Positions 38,207-49,700 of a DNA stretch of 64,000 nucleotides are shown here, piece after piece. Within the stretch, counting starts at the first letter, position 1. Each line of letters opens with the position of its first letter. The notes under the pieces were generated by a model, which had not been told where the DNA came from, ran no database searches, and was given only the letters and a program-made list of their open reading frames with translations. The DNA comes from Kryptolebias marmoratus (Eukaryota > Chordata > Actinopteri > Cyprinodontiformes > Rivulidae): the NCBI RefSeq assembly GCF_001649575.2, contig NC_051430.1:20131605-20195604 (forward strand). Direction: 5' to 3'. The translations under genes and the position numbers were made by a program.

Positions 38207-38296
38207 TCATATCTTCACTGAGTGAGCATGCTTCTTGCAAAGAGGTTTGTCCTTCCTCGAAAAGAAAGTCTGGCCCTCTAGAGTGGTACAGCACAC
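38207..38296 (-). CDS. pdlim5: pdlim5 last coding exon: end of LIM3 and stop
   Basis: It enters in phase 0 after an acceptor TTTTTTTAAG and encodes 29 residues ([20 protein letters not shown], then KKHAHSVKI) followed by TGA at 38207-38209. It supplies the second zinc finger half of LIM3: the first Cys of the pair completes the CxxC begun in the preceding exon, and a CxxH pair (C..H in CKKH) closes the domain. In mammals the protein ends HSVNF; here it ends HSVKI. The polypyrimidine tract is good. Confidence 0.93.
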   Translation of the reverse strand: MCCTTLEGQTFFSRKDKPLCKKHAHSVKI

Positions 38297-38576
38297 CTTA
38301 AAAAAAGCCAATAAAAGACAACAGGACATGAAAAATGTTACCTGGCCAGCATCTTATTAAAGTATTTAAAGAAGTCATTTGCTTTTAATCATTCCAGATA
38401 CTGAGTCTATTTATCGTTATACTTATTGTTACTGTATTTTTACTGTACTGAATCCATGTAAAATGAATAGAAGTGTGTGGACTGTTTAAAACTAGGTATA
38501 TGAGCATGTATAAACATCATATCACTACGTATGTTAGCCCTAATTGGCTATAAAGTGATGTATGATCGTCACTTAC

Positions 38577-38692
38577 AGCACAAACGAAGCAGGTGTCATG
38601 CCAGGTGTAACCAAGTGCCTCCAGGAATTTGTCTCCAGCCTCGATGGGAAACTCACATCCATGGCAAGCGGTCCCGAACAAACTGTAAAAGT
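38577..38692 (-). CDS. pdlim5: pdlim5 exon: end of LIM2 and most of LIM3
   Basis: The acceptor is TCTAAAAAG and the donor GTAAGTGAC; entry is in phase 1 and exit in phase 0 (116 nt). It encodes DFYSLFGT, closing LIM2 with the Asp ligand, then [20 protein letters not shown] and [10 protein letters not shown]. These give the first CxxC pair and the WHDTCFVC zinc ligands of LIM3. It follows the 40588 exon and joins 38296 in frame. The LIM3 domain of this family binds kinases. Confidence 0.93.
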
Positions 38693-40587
38693 CTTTTTAG
38701 ACATGAAGAATGATGGAAAACAATAAAAAAACAATTAAAATTAGCCTTTCTATAGACAAAGTCTGGTTAAAGTTGAAATATCAATTACACTAAGTCTAAA
38801 AAGCAGTTCATAAACAGTGTGTGACAGGGAATAAGGACAATCCACCAGGTTAGAATAACACAGTCACAACAAATTTTTCTCATAATACAGCTCAGTTTGC
38901 AAAAGACACCAACTGTTGCCCATCTAGACCAAATATATTAATTTAATTTCAGCATGATAAAGTTTTCACCAGCCCAATCAGCACAGTGTACAGTCATCTC
39001 CTACCCACTAAATGCCCTTCATAAGCCTACAGGTAGTAGGCATTCATCAGAAAAAAGCTTACACACAGTACACATAACCCACACTTGTCCTAATTCTGCA
39101 CTGGAGTGGTATTTAGAGCTAATTATATCCAGCGACCCACACTAGTCTGGATGCTGGCTGTAATGCACCTACAGACTGATTTTTGAACATAATTAATACT
39201 CACTTTCATGCAGGCAGGCTATTTACGTTTCGAGTAGGACAGCTTTTATAAGCAAATTGGCATTAAATGATTGGTAATTTTACTGTATTAAACTGAACTG
39301 GACTATAATGATATTAATTACATGTTTGATTATAGTTTGAACTGGACTGTAATGAATTGGACTTATTTGATCTGTATTAAATTGGATCCTTTCGCTGCAG
39401 AGTGCCCTGAGATGACTTGTTGTTAATTGGTGATATATATTAATCTGCTGGAGCTGGATAAGAAGCAGAGTTGGCTCTGCACAAATCACTAGTCAGTCAC
39501 AACATTCACACTCATTTTCACACCTACAGGCAGTTTTGATTGACTAATCCCAGTGTTACCTTCTGCACCACCGAGCTGCCAGCATGACTAATAGTTTATG
39601 AACTGATATGTCAGCCGATTAAGAATAACAGCAAGTATAAAGAAGCTAAAATTCAGACCAGATTGGTTTGTGTTTGAATAAAATCACTTTCCTAAAATAT
39701 TCCATTACTGCAGTCTTAATGATTATCACAAGGCCTTTTTTTCTCGAGAGAACTGATGACACGGCATATATGACACTGTCAAAAAAATATTAGACAAATG
39801 CTTTTAAAGCAGATGACAGGAAATATGTTCCATTCTGCAAAGTGTTACCAGAAATGCAATGAATATAGGAAGCTTTTTAGAGTACCTAAATAAATTATAT
39901 ATCTCAACGTCATGCTTTATCAGTTGTACTAAATCATTTGTTTAAGCAAAGTAATGAAAGAGGATAAGTTATAGATTTGATGAAACCACACACATTTGTG
40001 GTCTTGGCCTCTAGATTAGGGATCATCAATAAAATCTTCAACAGAGCCAGGATTTTTCTGATCAGAAAGTGTGAGGGTCATGTTTAAGTCCCCATGTTCC
40101 TGGTAATTATGACGTCTCTGTTTTTAGTTATTTAAATTTCTGCTACCATAATAAAATGGCATTTTCAATGTTGTTTATACTTTTCAAATCTCAGACAATG
40201 CCTCACATGGATTCCCTGTTTTTCAGTGTTTTTACACATACTAAGGAGCCAAACAGCCAGAACATCCCAGTGGTTCTTGTGGCAGGTTTTCTGAGCCAGG
40301 CCTGAATACATGCTGTGAGCGAGTGAACTGATTACTGCGTCGGACTGGTTTTGATTTATTAATAATTTAGGGCTCCTCAGGGCAGAGAGTGTAAGCTCAA
40401 AGGCCATATCCAGCCTGCATACCACCAGTTAACTACCACTGCTCCGAAGTACTGCGGCAATTATGTATACAGTGACTGTTGCATGTGACATACAACGTAT
40501 AATGTGACATGTAATGTGTGATATGTGTCACATTTGTAGGCATTTCCCTTACAAATCCAGAGGATATACAGTAGGTATATCACTGAC
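38693..40587 (-). other. pdlim5 intron between LIM2 exons
   Basis: No exon was seen. 39490-39550 (ATTCACACTCATTTTCACAC, then CTACAGGCAGTTT) resembles part of the widespread fish repeat also seen at 42030 and 44995. Confidence 0.5.
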
Positions 40588-40708
40588 CTTGCTCACAGTA
40601 AGGCTCTCCATCCTGCAGGTGGAAAGTGTTGTTTCTGATTGGCTGCTGGCAGGCAGCACACATGAAGCAGTAGACATGCCATGTTTGTTTGAGGGCATTT
40701 ATCACCTC
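40588..40708 (-). CDS. pdlim5: pdlim5 exon: LIM2
   Basis: This 121-nt exon enters in phase 0 after CATCAG and leaves in phase 1 at GTCAGTGATA. It encodes [20 protein letters not shown], then [31 protein letters not shown] supplies the central zinc ligands of LIM2 and PYCEQD the last pair, with the Asp coming from the next exon. The human sequence at this place begins [20 protein letters not shown], so the match is close. Confidence 0.94.
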
Positions 40709-41562
40709 CTGATGCAAATTTAAAAATATGATTAGTCTCAAACATTATGTAGGTCTGTACTGATGCATCTTAGTTGAGACACTACAGACCCACTAAAATA
40801 CTGGAGATAGATTACAGGACATTTTTGCCATTGAACATTACGGATCAACTCTGACACTGGTTTTATCAATAGAATAAATATCCTTGGCGAATCTTGTTGC
40901 ATCACAATAGTAACTGTATCTGTTGTACTTTTGTAAAGAATGCAGTTTAATTGTCTATTTCACTTATGTCACCTTTCAGTATTTCCTTTAGTCTCATTCA
41001 GTCTTATGACCAGGCTTAAAATGCACAGATTTTTTTTCTCCCCACCCATAAACTATGAGAACAAGGAAAGACAAGGAATCAGTGGAAAGTTGGTGGGCCA
41101 TAGTGAAATGAAGGATTAGGAGCGAGGGAGTGAGAAAACCAGTTACTAAGAAGCTGTAAGCTGGTTGAAGATGTGTGAGAAATAGAGGGTTGTAAAGGAT
41201 TGAGGCTAAAGAGGTCAAAGCATGTGAGGGATGAATGTCAGAGCTGCTCTGAGAAAAGTGATTTCAACTTCTTGACACTTTGGGTTCAAACCACACCTGC
41301 AGCCTTTAGGCCTTTAAGCCTAATTCCCCCACCATCCGAGCATGTTACTGCATTCCTGAGCTGCAGTCTCGGTCATCATACATATTTCTCTTAATCTTTA
41401 GCTTTCCTGCTGCAGTTAGAAAACAACCCACATAATGTCAAGGCCAGGTAAACAGATAGTGGCTGTCCTGAAATGTTTATCCAAATGTTTAGATATGAGA
41501 ATTATCCAAGTCTTCATCCATTTCCCCAAACGTTACAGCTCCCTCTTCACACATGAGCTCAC
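40709..41562 (-). other. pdlim5 intron inside LIM2
   Basis: Nothing else was recognised. Short frames on either strand lack motifs. Confidence 0.5.
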
Positions 41563-41743
41563 CCCGAGTATCTTGGCCCGGCAGCGGCTGCAAGTTGGAG
41601 CGAAAAACTCTTCATAGCAGTGTTCACAGTACACGCAACCCTTCTCCTCCACGAAGCCTATATCTGCCAGGGAAGTGCGGCAGTGGGCACAGTTAAATTC
41701 TTCCTTGTGCCACGATTTTCCCATTGCAACCAAAAATGGCCCT
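41563..41743 (-). CDS. pdlim5: pdlim5 exon: LIM1 and start of LIM2
   Basis: The 181-nt exon follows a strong acceptor (TTTTTCTTTCAG) in phase 2 and ends in phase 0 at ATACTCGGG|GTGAGCTC. It encodes [20 protein letters not shown], then [20 protein letters not shown], then [23 protein letters not shown]1 uses WH and CAHC, and CEHC as the last half. At the place where many LIM domains have a Cys after WHxx there is Glu (WHKEEF), as in the Enigma family. CSRC opens LIM2. GFVEEKG is characteristic of PDLIM5. Translation past the donor gives VSSCVKREL, which is intron read-through. Confidence 0.95.
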
Positions 41744-44103
41744 CTGAAAGAAAAACAGACAGAGAGAAGTTAAGTTAAAAACTGGTAACAAAAACTTTTG
41801 AAGAAGATGCAAGCTATTACTTTCATTATCCTGATGTCTGATCATCAACACACCTCAACAGTATCACTGATACCTTGATGTATATGTCTACACTTAAATG
41901 TAAAATACAACATCACTATGAAGCTATTTAATTAATTAAAGTCTATTATGTTCTGTATTGTTGGGATCTATCCACACTATTATTGTCCATACATGCTTTG
42001 TTTTTTTTGGAGTGATGGCAGTGTGTGATTTAGCTTATCTCAGCTGTCGTTGTGAAAGAGGAGGAATACAACCTGGACAGTTCACCAGTTCATCACAGGT
42101 CCAACACATACATGGAAGAATGTGCAAACTGCATGACTATTTCATAAATAAATGTAGCAGTAAAGCTATTTGTTGTTTCAATTAGTTGTGTGTCCCATAA
42201 CATAGCATTAAACTTAAAGAAAACAAGATTTTAAAATAGGTTAGTTTTATTATTAACGGGTATATTTTAAATATCATATCAGACAATCATCAGATTTATG
42301 CCTTCACATAATAAATTAGTGTCTAATGATTAACTGATACGTCGTTTTTGTCTTCCATTGAAAATAAAACTTTTAAGGACCGCACTTTAGACGTCTGAAA
42401 ACATGACCACTAACTCAGACGGCACCTTGGCCCTATCTACTGATGATTAAGTAAAAACACCCCAGACTAATCTATTGAGCACAATCGCTGTGCTTATCTC
42501 AGCTTGCTCTGACAGTGGAGCGAGCTGTCAGCTGTTAGCTCATGAGCAATACGATACCTGGTGACATCCAACACTGGGTGACACAGCTCCAGATAACGTT
42601 TGGGTCAGTCTGCTACCGGACAAAAGAAAAAGGCTGGCAGGAGAACGAAAGAAAAAGAAGTCCATTTTGCACCTATGTGTGCAACTCTTACTGGACTAAA
42701 CAACTACTTTAGAACAAGTTAAACATTTATAAGAATTCTTTTTTTTTAAATATAACTAATCTAAATGTTTGCCTTCCCCTCTTAACACACTGTAGCTGTT
42801 CAAGAGCCATATTCTTAATAATGCTTGTTTTGGATCAAATCATTTTTTTATTATTATTATTGCATTAGGAGATGAAAAACAACAGAAAACTTAAGAATGT
42901 TTTTTTTTAAGTGATAAGTATTAAGTGGAACCTTAAGTGGAATTTTCCTGTCCTTTAACCATCAGAAGTAGTTCTACAGTTTCACTTAAGGCTTGTTTAT
43001 TTAAGGGGCCTTTAAGGTCATTATTTTGAGTGCCTGAATGTAGCACCGACTAATTAAAGAGTGAACATGTTTCCTTTCTCTTCATTTGTTTAAGGTGGTG
43101 TGTGAAGCCATTTATTTAGCTTACACACTAATTTATGTATATAGATCCTGTATATGTAACATTTTGCAGCAATTAACTTTAGCAATTAACTCAAAATTGG
43201 ACATTTTCTAATGCATATGTGTTTATAATTTTAGAATAGACCAAATAATTAATTTAGCTCATTAATACTGTGGGGTCATAATTTATTATTCTTTTTTCTT
43301 TTCCCGTGAATCACTGGAAAAATTGTAAGTACCAACACCTATCAAATTCAAGTTAGTCAGATCAGTCATTTCTAACAGAAACATGTTCTCCTAATTAAAT
43401 TTCCTTTATGCAAAGCTAAACATGGATAAGCAAATGTGCCATCTCAAATATCCTTGATGTTTTCTTGGTAAAATCTTTAAATAAGCATTGTTTTTTTTTT
43501 TCCTTTTTTTGTGATATTAGTATTCTGCAGCTGCAACCAAAGAAGCAGAACACTAGAAATTTCTGTGAGATTTTCTGAAATAACAAAATAAAAAACTGTA
43601 AACTAATGCATTTAGGGTCAGTGAATTCAGCCTAAACATATAAGACTCTTTAAGCAGCCTCAACATGTGTTGGAACTGCTTTTGGATTTTTTTTTTGTCA
43701 ATTAAAACTAAAAAGTGCACAATTGCTCCTAAAGGTTTATATCCAGTATGATATGACTTTGTTAAAAAAAAGAAACATTACAAACCTCAGGACTCCTTGT
43801 GTGCTGTTTTTTTTTTTAAATAGGCTGAGAACTTTTTATTGAAAGTATGTATACTGTATATAATGCTTGCAGACAAGTAAACATAAATAACATGGTTTTC
43901 CTATTGATTTTGAGTTTGTGTGTCTGTGTTTTAATGGCTTTGTTTAGGTCTGTCTGCTAATTTATAAAATTGTATATTTAGAGATCAATGCCATAAACTA
44001 AATTTCAGTGCCACTTGTTTTATTTCAGTAAAAAAAAGAAATATAATCTTATTATCAAGCTGGTAACCACCCCCTCACATTAGTCAGAATATTTGTCCTT
44101 CAC
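41744..44103 (-). other. pdlim5 intron inside LIM1
   Basis: At 42030-42130 TCAGCTGTCGTTGTGAAAGA, then CAACCTGGACAGTTCACCAG, matches the text of an old dispersed fish repeat. The block 42480-42660 is more GC-balanced (GAGCTGTCAGCTGTTAGCTC) and may be regulatory. No extra exon was seen. Confidence 0.45.
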
Positions 44104-44290
44104 CTGATGACCATGTTGCAGTGGGCACACATGGGCGTTCGCATCCCAGCAGGAAAATGTTCTGCCATCTGCACCAGTGTGTCCTCATCTTTAGGGTGGG
44201 GCTGAGGCGCAGGTCGGGGGGGCACCGGACCCCTCAAGACAGAACTGGTGCTTCCCTTCTTTCCAAAAGAGGGGGTGATCAAACCTTGGC
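44104..44290 (-). CDS. pdlim5: pdlim5 exon: linker and start of LIM1
   Basis: The acceptor is TCTGCCTCCTGTAG and the donor CATCAG|GTGAAGGAC; phase 1 in, phase 2 out (187 nt). It encodes GQGLITPSFGKKGSTSSVLR, then GPVPPRPAPQPHPKDEDTLV, then QMAEHFPAGMRTPMCAHCNM and VIR. DEDTLVQ-AEH-PAG-RTPMCAHCN is the stretch before LIM1 in mammalian PDLIM5, and CAHC is the first zinc pair. The GPVPPRPAPQPHP run is a possible SH3-binding linker. Confidence 0.94.
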
Positions 44291-46388
44291 CTACAGGAGG
44301 CAGATGAGACACAAAAGGCTGCGTTACTGAACTGGAAACAAAAATTGATATAAACTGAAAAAAAAAAAAGCGTCTTTACTGTCAAAAGTGTTGTGAGCAT
44401 TTAAGTTTCTTTCCCGGTTTGTAAATGATTCGCCTTCTGACTCCCCCACCCAGCAGGTGTCATGGTGCTGCCTGCAGCCTGTTCATCACTATTGTCACAG
44501 TCACACATTCATCATGGCAGTCTTGGAAAACACACTGGATATTTTTTACTTTCAGCACATTCCTAAGGTGTGTGTGCATGAATACACATGAGCCAGTGCA
44601 CACAGACACAAAGACCACCACACAGACCACCAAGACATTCTGTCTGTGAAAACTCTGACACCTGGCTAAACATGTAGGTTGGTTTTTCAGCTCAGCACTA
44701 CAGATGGAGGTGTTGGTGTTTCTGTAAGTGAAGCGTGGACTCATCATTCAGTTAAAACTTGAAAACTTAAAGACAATAAATCTGACTGATGCCTTTCTAA
44801 AAAAGTAGTTTATTTTAGGTTTTTTAATGGTTTTTCTTGGAAAAAATGTACAATCGTTGCAGTTTAACAATAAATTATTTTACAGTCTGATCTTTCAGTC
44901 TGTTAGTAAAGCTGTGATTTATCATTCAAGCATGCACTTTACAGAACTAGATACTCATGGTGAAAGACTAGACTAGTTTGGAGTTTCCAAATTCTTATTT
45001 ATTTCCATACCTGCTTAATCATATACAGAGTTGTGAGGGAGCTAAAGCTTAACCTAGTTTTCCCTGGGCAAAAACTCAGTTAACAAAAGGCCAGTTTATT
45101 ATGAGGCCAACAAGGAAACACAAAAGCCAAACAAGCATGCATGCAAACACTCGAACCTATTGTCCAATAGGAACTCAGTGAGGGAACCAGAAGAAAATCC
45201 ACCCAGGTATGGAGAGGGCAGTCAGTCTCCTCACAGAAAGTCTCAGAGATTCAGATATCCTTCTTGTTGTAAGCCCACGGTGCAAATCAGCACACATCTA
45301 TTATTTTACAATGCACATTGGTCCAAAGCCAATTTCTGAAGGTTTCTGTTTTAGTAACCCATGACTGGTAATACTATATTATCATGAGCCTGAGTCCCTG
45401 TAGTGACAACTATTGAGACAAAATAAAAGTTTGTATACAGAAAAATACAAACTATAATGAAAATATATATGCTTTATCCACAAATTAACATAAGACTGCA
45501 CTGAACCTCTACTACCAGACTGAACAAGTTGGACACTGATGTAATACTCTCTAAAGCCCCCTACTATTTTTTTATAATTTCCAACAGTTTCTTTCTATAA
45601 ATATTATTTTTCTAACAAAATATAACCACGGCTCAGCTTGTGGAGCAAGGTGCCTTGAGCAAATTTGGGCCTGCTTTATGGCCATTAGAGGAAAAACATG
45701 AGGAGAGGGAAAAGTCTGCAGTGACCTATTTCATAACACATGTCAGGCCTCAACCCTGGAAAAAAAAGCCCTTTTCCACTCAAGTTAGCTGAAACAGCAG
45801 TCTGTTTCACAGCTGCATGTTACAGGATTGCTACCCCATCCTCGTCCTTTTTTTTGTTGATGCATACTAAAAAAAGATTTTGCTTGGTTTTTTCATTTGG
45901 CCTTTTTTTTTTTTTAAAAAAAGGATTTTTCTAAGAAAATATTTTTTCTGGTGCGCATAAAACCCCCAAGACCTGAGCTGAGAAAACAACTCAGGCACCT
46001 TTAGTCTTATTATACTTCCACAAGTTAATGTAGTGTAAAATGTGCCACAAAATGGTTTCTGTAAAAACAATGTACAGGAGGCCTTACAGAAATAACTTTG
46101 GCAGCTTTGGACCATCACATACATTTTATGAAGCCTTGGAAATGAGAAAAAAAAGCCATTTGTTACCCATCATATTCTCTTTGTTCATAATTCTGCCCAG
46201 TTAATGAGAAACAAACTTATTTTGCTGTGAAATTAGGTTCATAAATCAGTTTTCACAAGGGGTGCAATAACAACAGCTGGCAGTATTTGTAACTGCGGCT
46301 CACTCAGTGTGTGACAGAGGGAAAAAGCAAATGTAAAATCATCAGATGTTTGGCTGGGGATGAGAGAAAGAGCATGCACAATGTTTAC
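44291..46388 (-). other. pdlim5 intron
   Basis: 44995-45215 (CTGCTTAATCATATACAGAG, later GGAACCAGAAGAAAATCCAC) is a degraded copy of a common fish repeat. No exon was seen. Confidence 0.45.
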
Positions 46389-46471
46389 CATAGTTTGGAG
46401 CAGCTCCTTTGATCATAGTCTTGACAACTGCAGACTCATGGGAGCTGAGTCCAGGCTCCTCAGCATCCTCG
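46389..46471 (-). CDS. pdlim5: pdlim5 linker exon
   Basis: The 83-nt exon enters in phase 2 after TTTGTCTGTCTGTGCAG and leaves in phase 1 at ACTATG|GTAAACAT. It encodes EDAEEPGLSSHESAVVKTMI, then KGAAPNY, between the QNEEADSAKKT exon and the QGLITPS exon. The low-complexity acidic linker is poorly conserved, but both splice sites and phases fit exactly, so a core exon is likely. It has no domain. Confidence 0.85.
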
Positions 46472-46668
46472 CTGCACAGACAGACAAAATACAAATTACA
46501 TTGAAACCACCTACTAAGTGTTTTAATCAGATTCACATCACATTTATACCTGTGTTCCAGCAAATTCAATATTAACATCTTAGTCTGTCTGCTTAAAGAG
46601 CAGAATACATCTGATCTTTGTCTGAAAAAAAAGCCTTGATATAAAATTGTGTTGCTGTCTCAACTTAC

Positions 46669-46719
46669 AGCCTACCATAAATGCATGTTTTCAAGTCAGA
46701 CAAACTCCAGATCTTGCGC
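46669..46719 (-). CDS. pdlim5: Candidate 51-nt pdlim5 cassette exon
   Basis: A strong acceptor (TTTCTGCTCTGTTATCAG) is followed by 51 bases and a consensus GTAAGT donor. Entered in phase 2 it reads RKIWSLSDLKTCIYGR without a stop and leaves in phase 2, so it can be included between 55353-55389 and 46389-46471 without changing frame. The last exon bases (CT) before GT are atypical. There is no known counterpart I can name, so it remains a prediction. Confidence 0.35.
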
Positions 46720-49700
46720 CTGATAACAGAGCAGAAAGGTTGAGGTATAAACCTAAATACAGACTGCAGCTACAGCCAGAAGAGTACAGGTTAGTTTTAT
46801 GATGTGCTTCTTTTTCATAAGAATAGTATTCACTATATGTTGCCCATATGTGTCACTCAAAACCAAAGTCCCTGCCACAGCTCTAATAATGGACAGGACA
46901 TAAGTGGTTTTGTGTAAAAGCAATAATACAGCAGACTCATTAAAAATCTGGGCCAGAATATTTGTTTAAATGAGTCAGATGAGGGCAAGAGACAACAGTG
47001 GAGAAAAGCAAGGCATGACGTCACGTCACAAAGTTCCCATTACAGATGGACTTTGGACACACGACAGGTGAACAGATGGAGAGGAGACAAAGTCCAGATA
47101 CAGCCTGTATTTATGTCATTACATTCACTAAACAAAAAATACATTTGCAACAAACATGCACCAATAAATGTTGCTGTTATGAAGAGACAAACTGTATGAA
47201 TCTCTGTGGTTACACTGGAAATGTATTCTTATAAAAGTACATTTTATATATTTGGTTTATGCTGTAAGGTTTTGTACTGATCATCTCTAAACACTGATAC
47301 TAAAACATTATAGACAACGTTCTCATAAAGCTCATGGGAACTCAAAAGAAATAAATGTTATATTGTTTCCATACATTTCAAAAGACAGCAAAAATGTTCT
47401 GAAGGAACTTATCTATTTTGTAGCACACAGTCTTAACTAAGACTAAATGTTATTATTTTTTTCACAATGAATAAATGGCCAGAAATATCATAATTTAGGA
47501 GACAATTTTGTATATTATATCATTTAATTTTTGGACACAAACTGCATCAAATCTACATTTAGGGCAACTACTCTTATTTATAACTTTTTTAAAAAATGTA
47601 TCCAGTGTCTGTAGGCTTTTTTTTTTAGGTTTTTAAAACTCCTGGCTCCATGTCTTGGTTACCTTTGGGTTTGTTTTACTCAGTTACCCGCCTCACTTCC
47701 TGTTTTATTTTGTAGGAACTGTTTTGTTCTGGACTTTCCACAGCACACCGGATCATTGTTACTCATCAGCACACCTGCTTCTCATTTTGTGATTACAACC
47801 TCAGTTTATATGTCCCTTCATTTATTGTCATTGTATGTTGTCCACCTCTCATGTCTGTCAGCCTTCAAAGTCAACATCTAGGTTTTTTGGGTCAAATTTC
47901 TGTTTTGTGTACTCCTGCAGGCCATGCAAAACTATTTGTTTTTGTTATTACACCTAAAGCTGTGAACAGTTTTTGACTTTTGCCTCCATTTTTTATTCCA
48001 CAAACCAGTGTTATCCAGTCCTGGTGCACTGGGCCCAAAACCCTGGATGTTTGAGATGATTCTCTTCTTCAGCTCACCAGATTTAAATGATTATGTTTAT
48101 TAATAAAATTATATTGATGTTTATGACAAGCTGACCATTGGATGTGTTTGGTCAGAAAAAAGGCCAGGCTGCAAATTTAAAGGACCAGAATTAGGTAAAC
48201 ACAGACATATAGAATATTAAAGATGTCAAATTGTGCTTTGGGTTTTTTACCCTTAAGTTTAGGTTAGTTAGAAGAAAGTTTTTGTTTTTTCCCCCAAATG
48301 AAACTGCTCCTCTACAACCCTTAATACCCCTAAAATATGCTGTAACACAGGCATGATGTCCCTCATTTTATTGTTTTATCGTAATTAAGCAATTTGAACG
48401 CATAGACAGTAGCTTAAGATTGATCCTTACTTTGTCTCTAACATTTTAATCAGCTGGCAAATCAGAGCAGACTGGAACTTTGGGAGGAGGGACAGCAGAA
48501 GACTAAACATGCGAAGCACATCACACAGAAGGTTTCACTAAAAGTGGTGTGAGAAACACATGCATGGTTTTTATTATCTATTTTTCATTTTCAGGAATAT
48601 TAAACCAGTGTTTGAGCAGAATCCAGTTATTCTGACATGATTACACAACATGTGCATGCTCATCTGAATGTGAATATCCCTGAGCGTCAGTGGTGGAGCT
48701 TGGGTGGGCCAACAGTCTCTGCCCAGACACATTACAGCTACAGCACATCATGCCAGCAGTTGGATCACTGCAACCCTCCCCTCGTGTTGAGCTGGTTGTT
48801 TTTACTCATGGCAGACAAGTGTTGTGGCAACTGCAGTCATAGTTACATTTGATTGTATCTGTATGTTTATGAGCGATGGAGTCCTAGTTAGAAGATTATA
48901 TGAGGTGAATCAAATCGGAAATAATAGTTAGAAGAAAGAAAATGTTACTTATTTATGTTTGGTAGTTTGAAAGATGCTCTGTTTCAACATCCTTTTCAGC
49001 TGTCCACATATGATTTATGGTGATTTTTGAATTTAGAACGTCGATTTTTGAGACAAGAAAAGAAAATAGACTTTAAATTTAGAGAAAATAGTAACACTCT
49101 TCTGATGAAGCACATGCTTTTAGGAGTTTTAATTATTCCTAAATGAATAAATCAATGCTTAGATATTAGTATAGAAGGCATTTTAATGGATTTCAGATGG
49201 AACTTGCTTCCATGTAATGTTTACATATGACTTTGAGAAGTTACTGTCAAATAAAATGAGATTTGCACAGAACTGTGATAAATGCACTGGGACGACTGTT
49301 GCGTTAGCATTGATCCCAGCTCATCAGGCTATAGGCTGAGCCGTCCTAATCTAAGCACTCACCATAGGAAGGAGACAGTCAGGCTGCAGAGCAGAGCTCA
49401 TCGTTTCCATTATCAGCCCATCCTTTTCTACATAATGTGTCTGGCGGCAGAAGCCACTGAATGTGCTTCACATTAACTTCTTTTACTTACAGCTGAAGAC
49501 AAATTCTACTGCCATTTTGATTTGAGTATTTTTACTTTTTTTTTCAACCTTTTTTAAGCTTTGTTCTTTTCTTCAGCGTATATCAGTTAGCTTCAAGCAG
49601 ATTTGAGGGTGTATTCAGAAACCTAATTATTCTTATTGTTATGGTGTGCTAATTTGCTTTGCAAGCTGCACTTTGTACGTATTCTTACAATTCTGTTTGA

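Noticed and set aside
44191..44400. 69-codon minus-strand frame
   Set aside because: It is the wrong frame across the pdlim5 exon 44104-44290 and its acceptor.
49290..49480. Possible minus-strand exon with donor CCTATG|GTGAGTGC
   Set aside because: In the required phase it hits a stop almost at once. It may be regulatory DNA instead.
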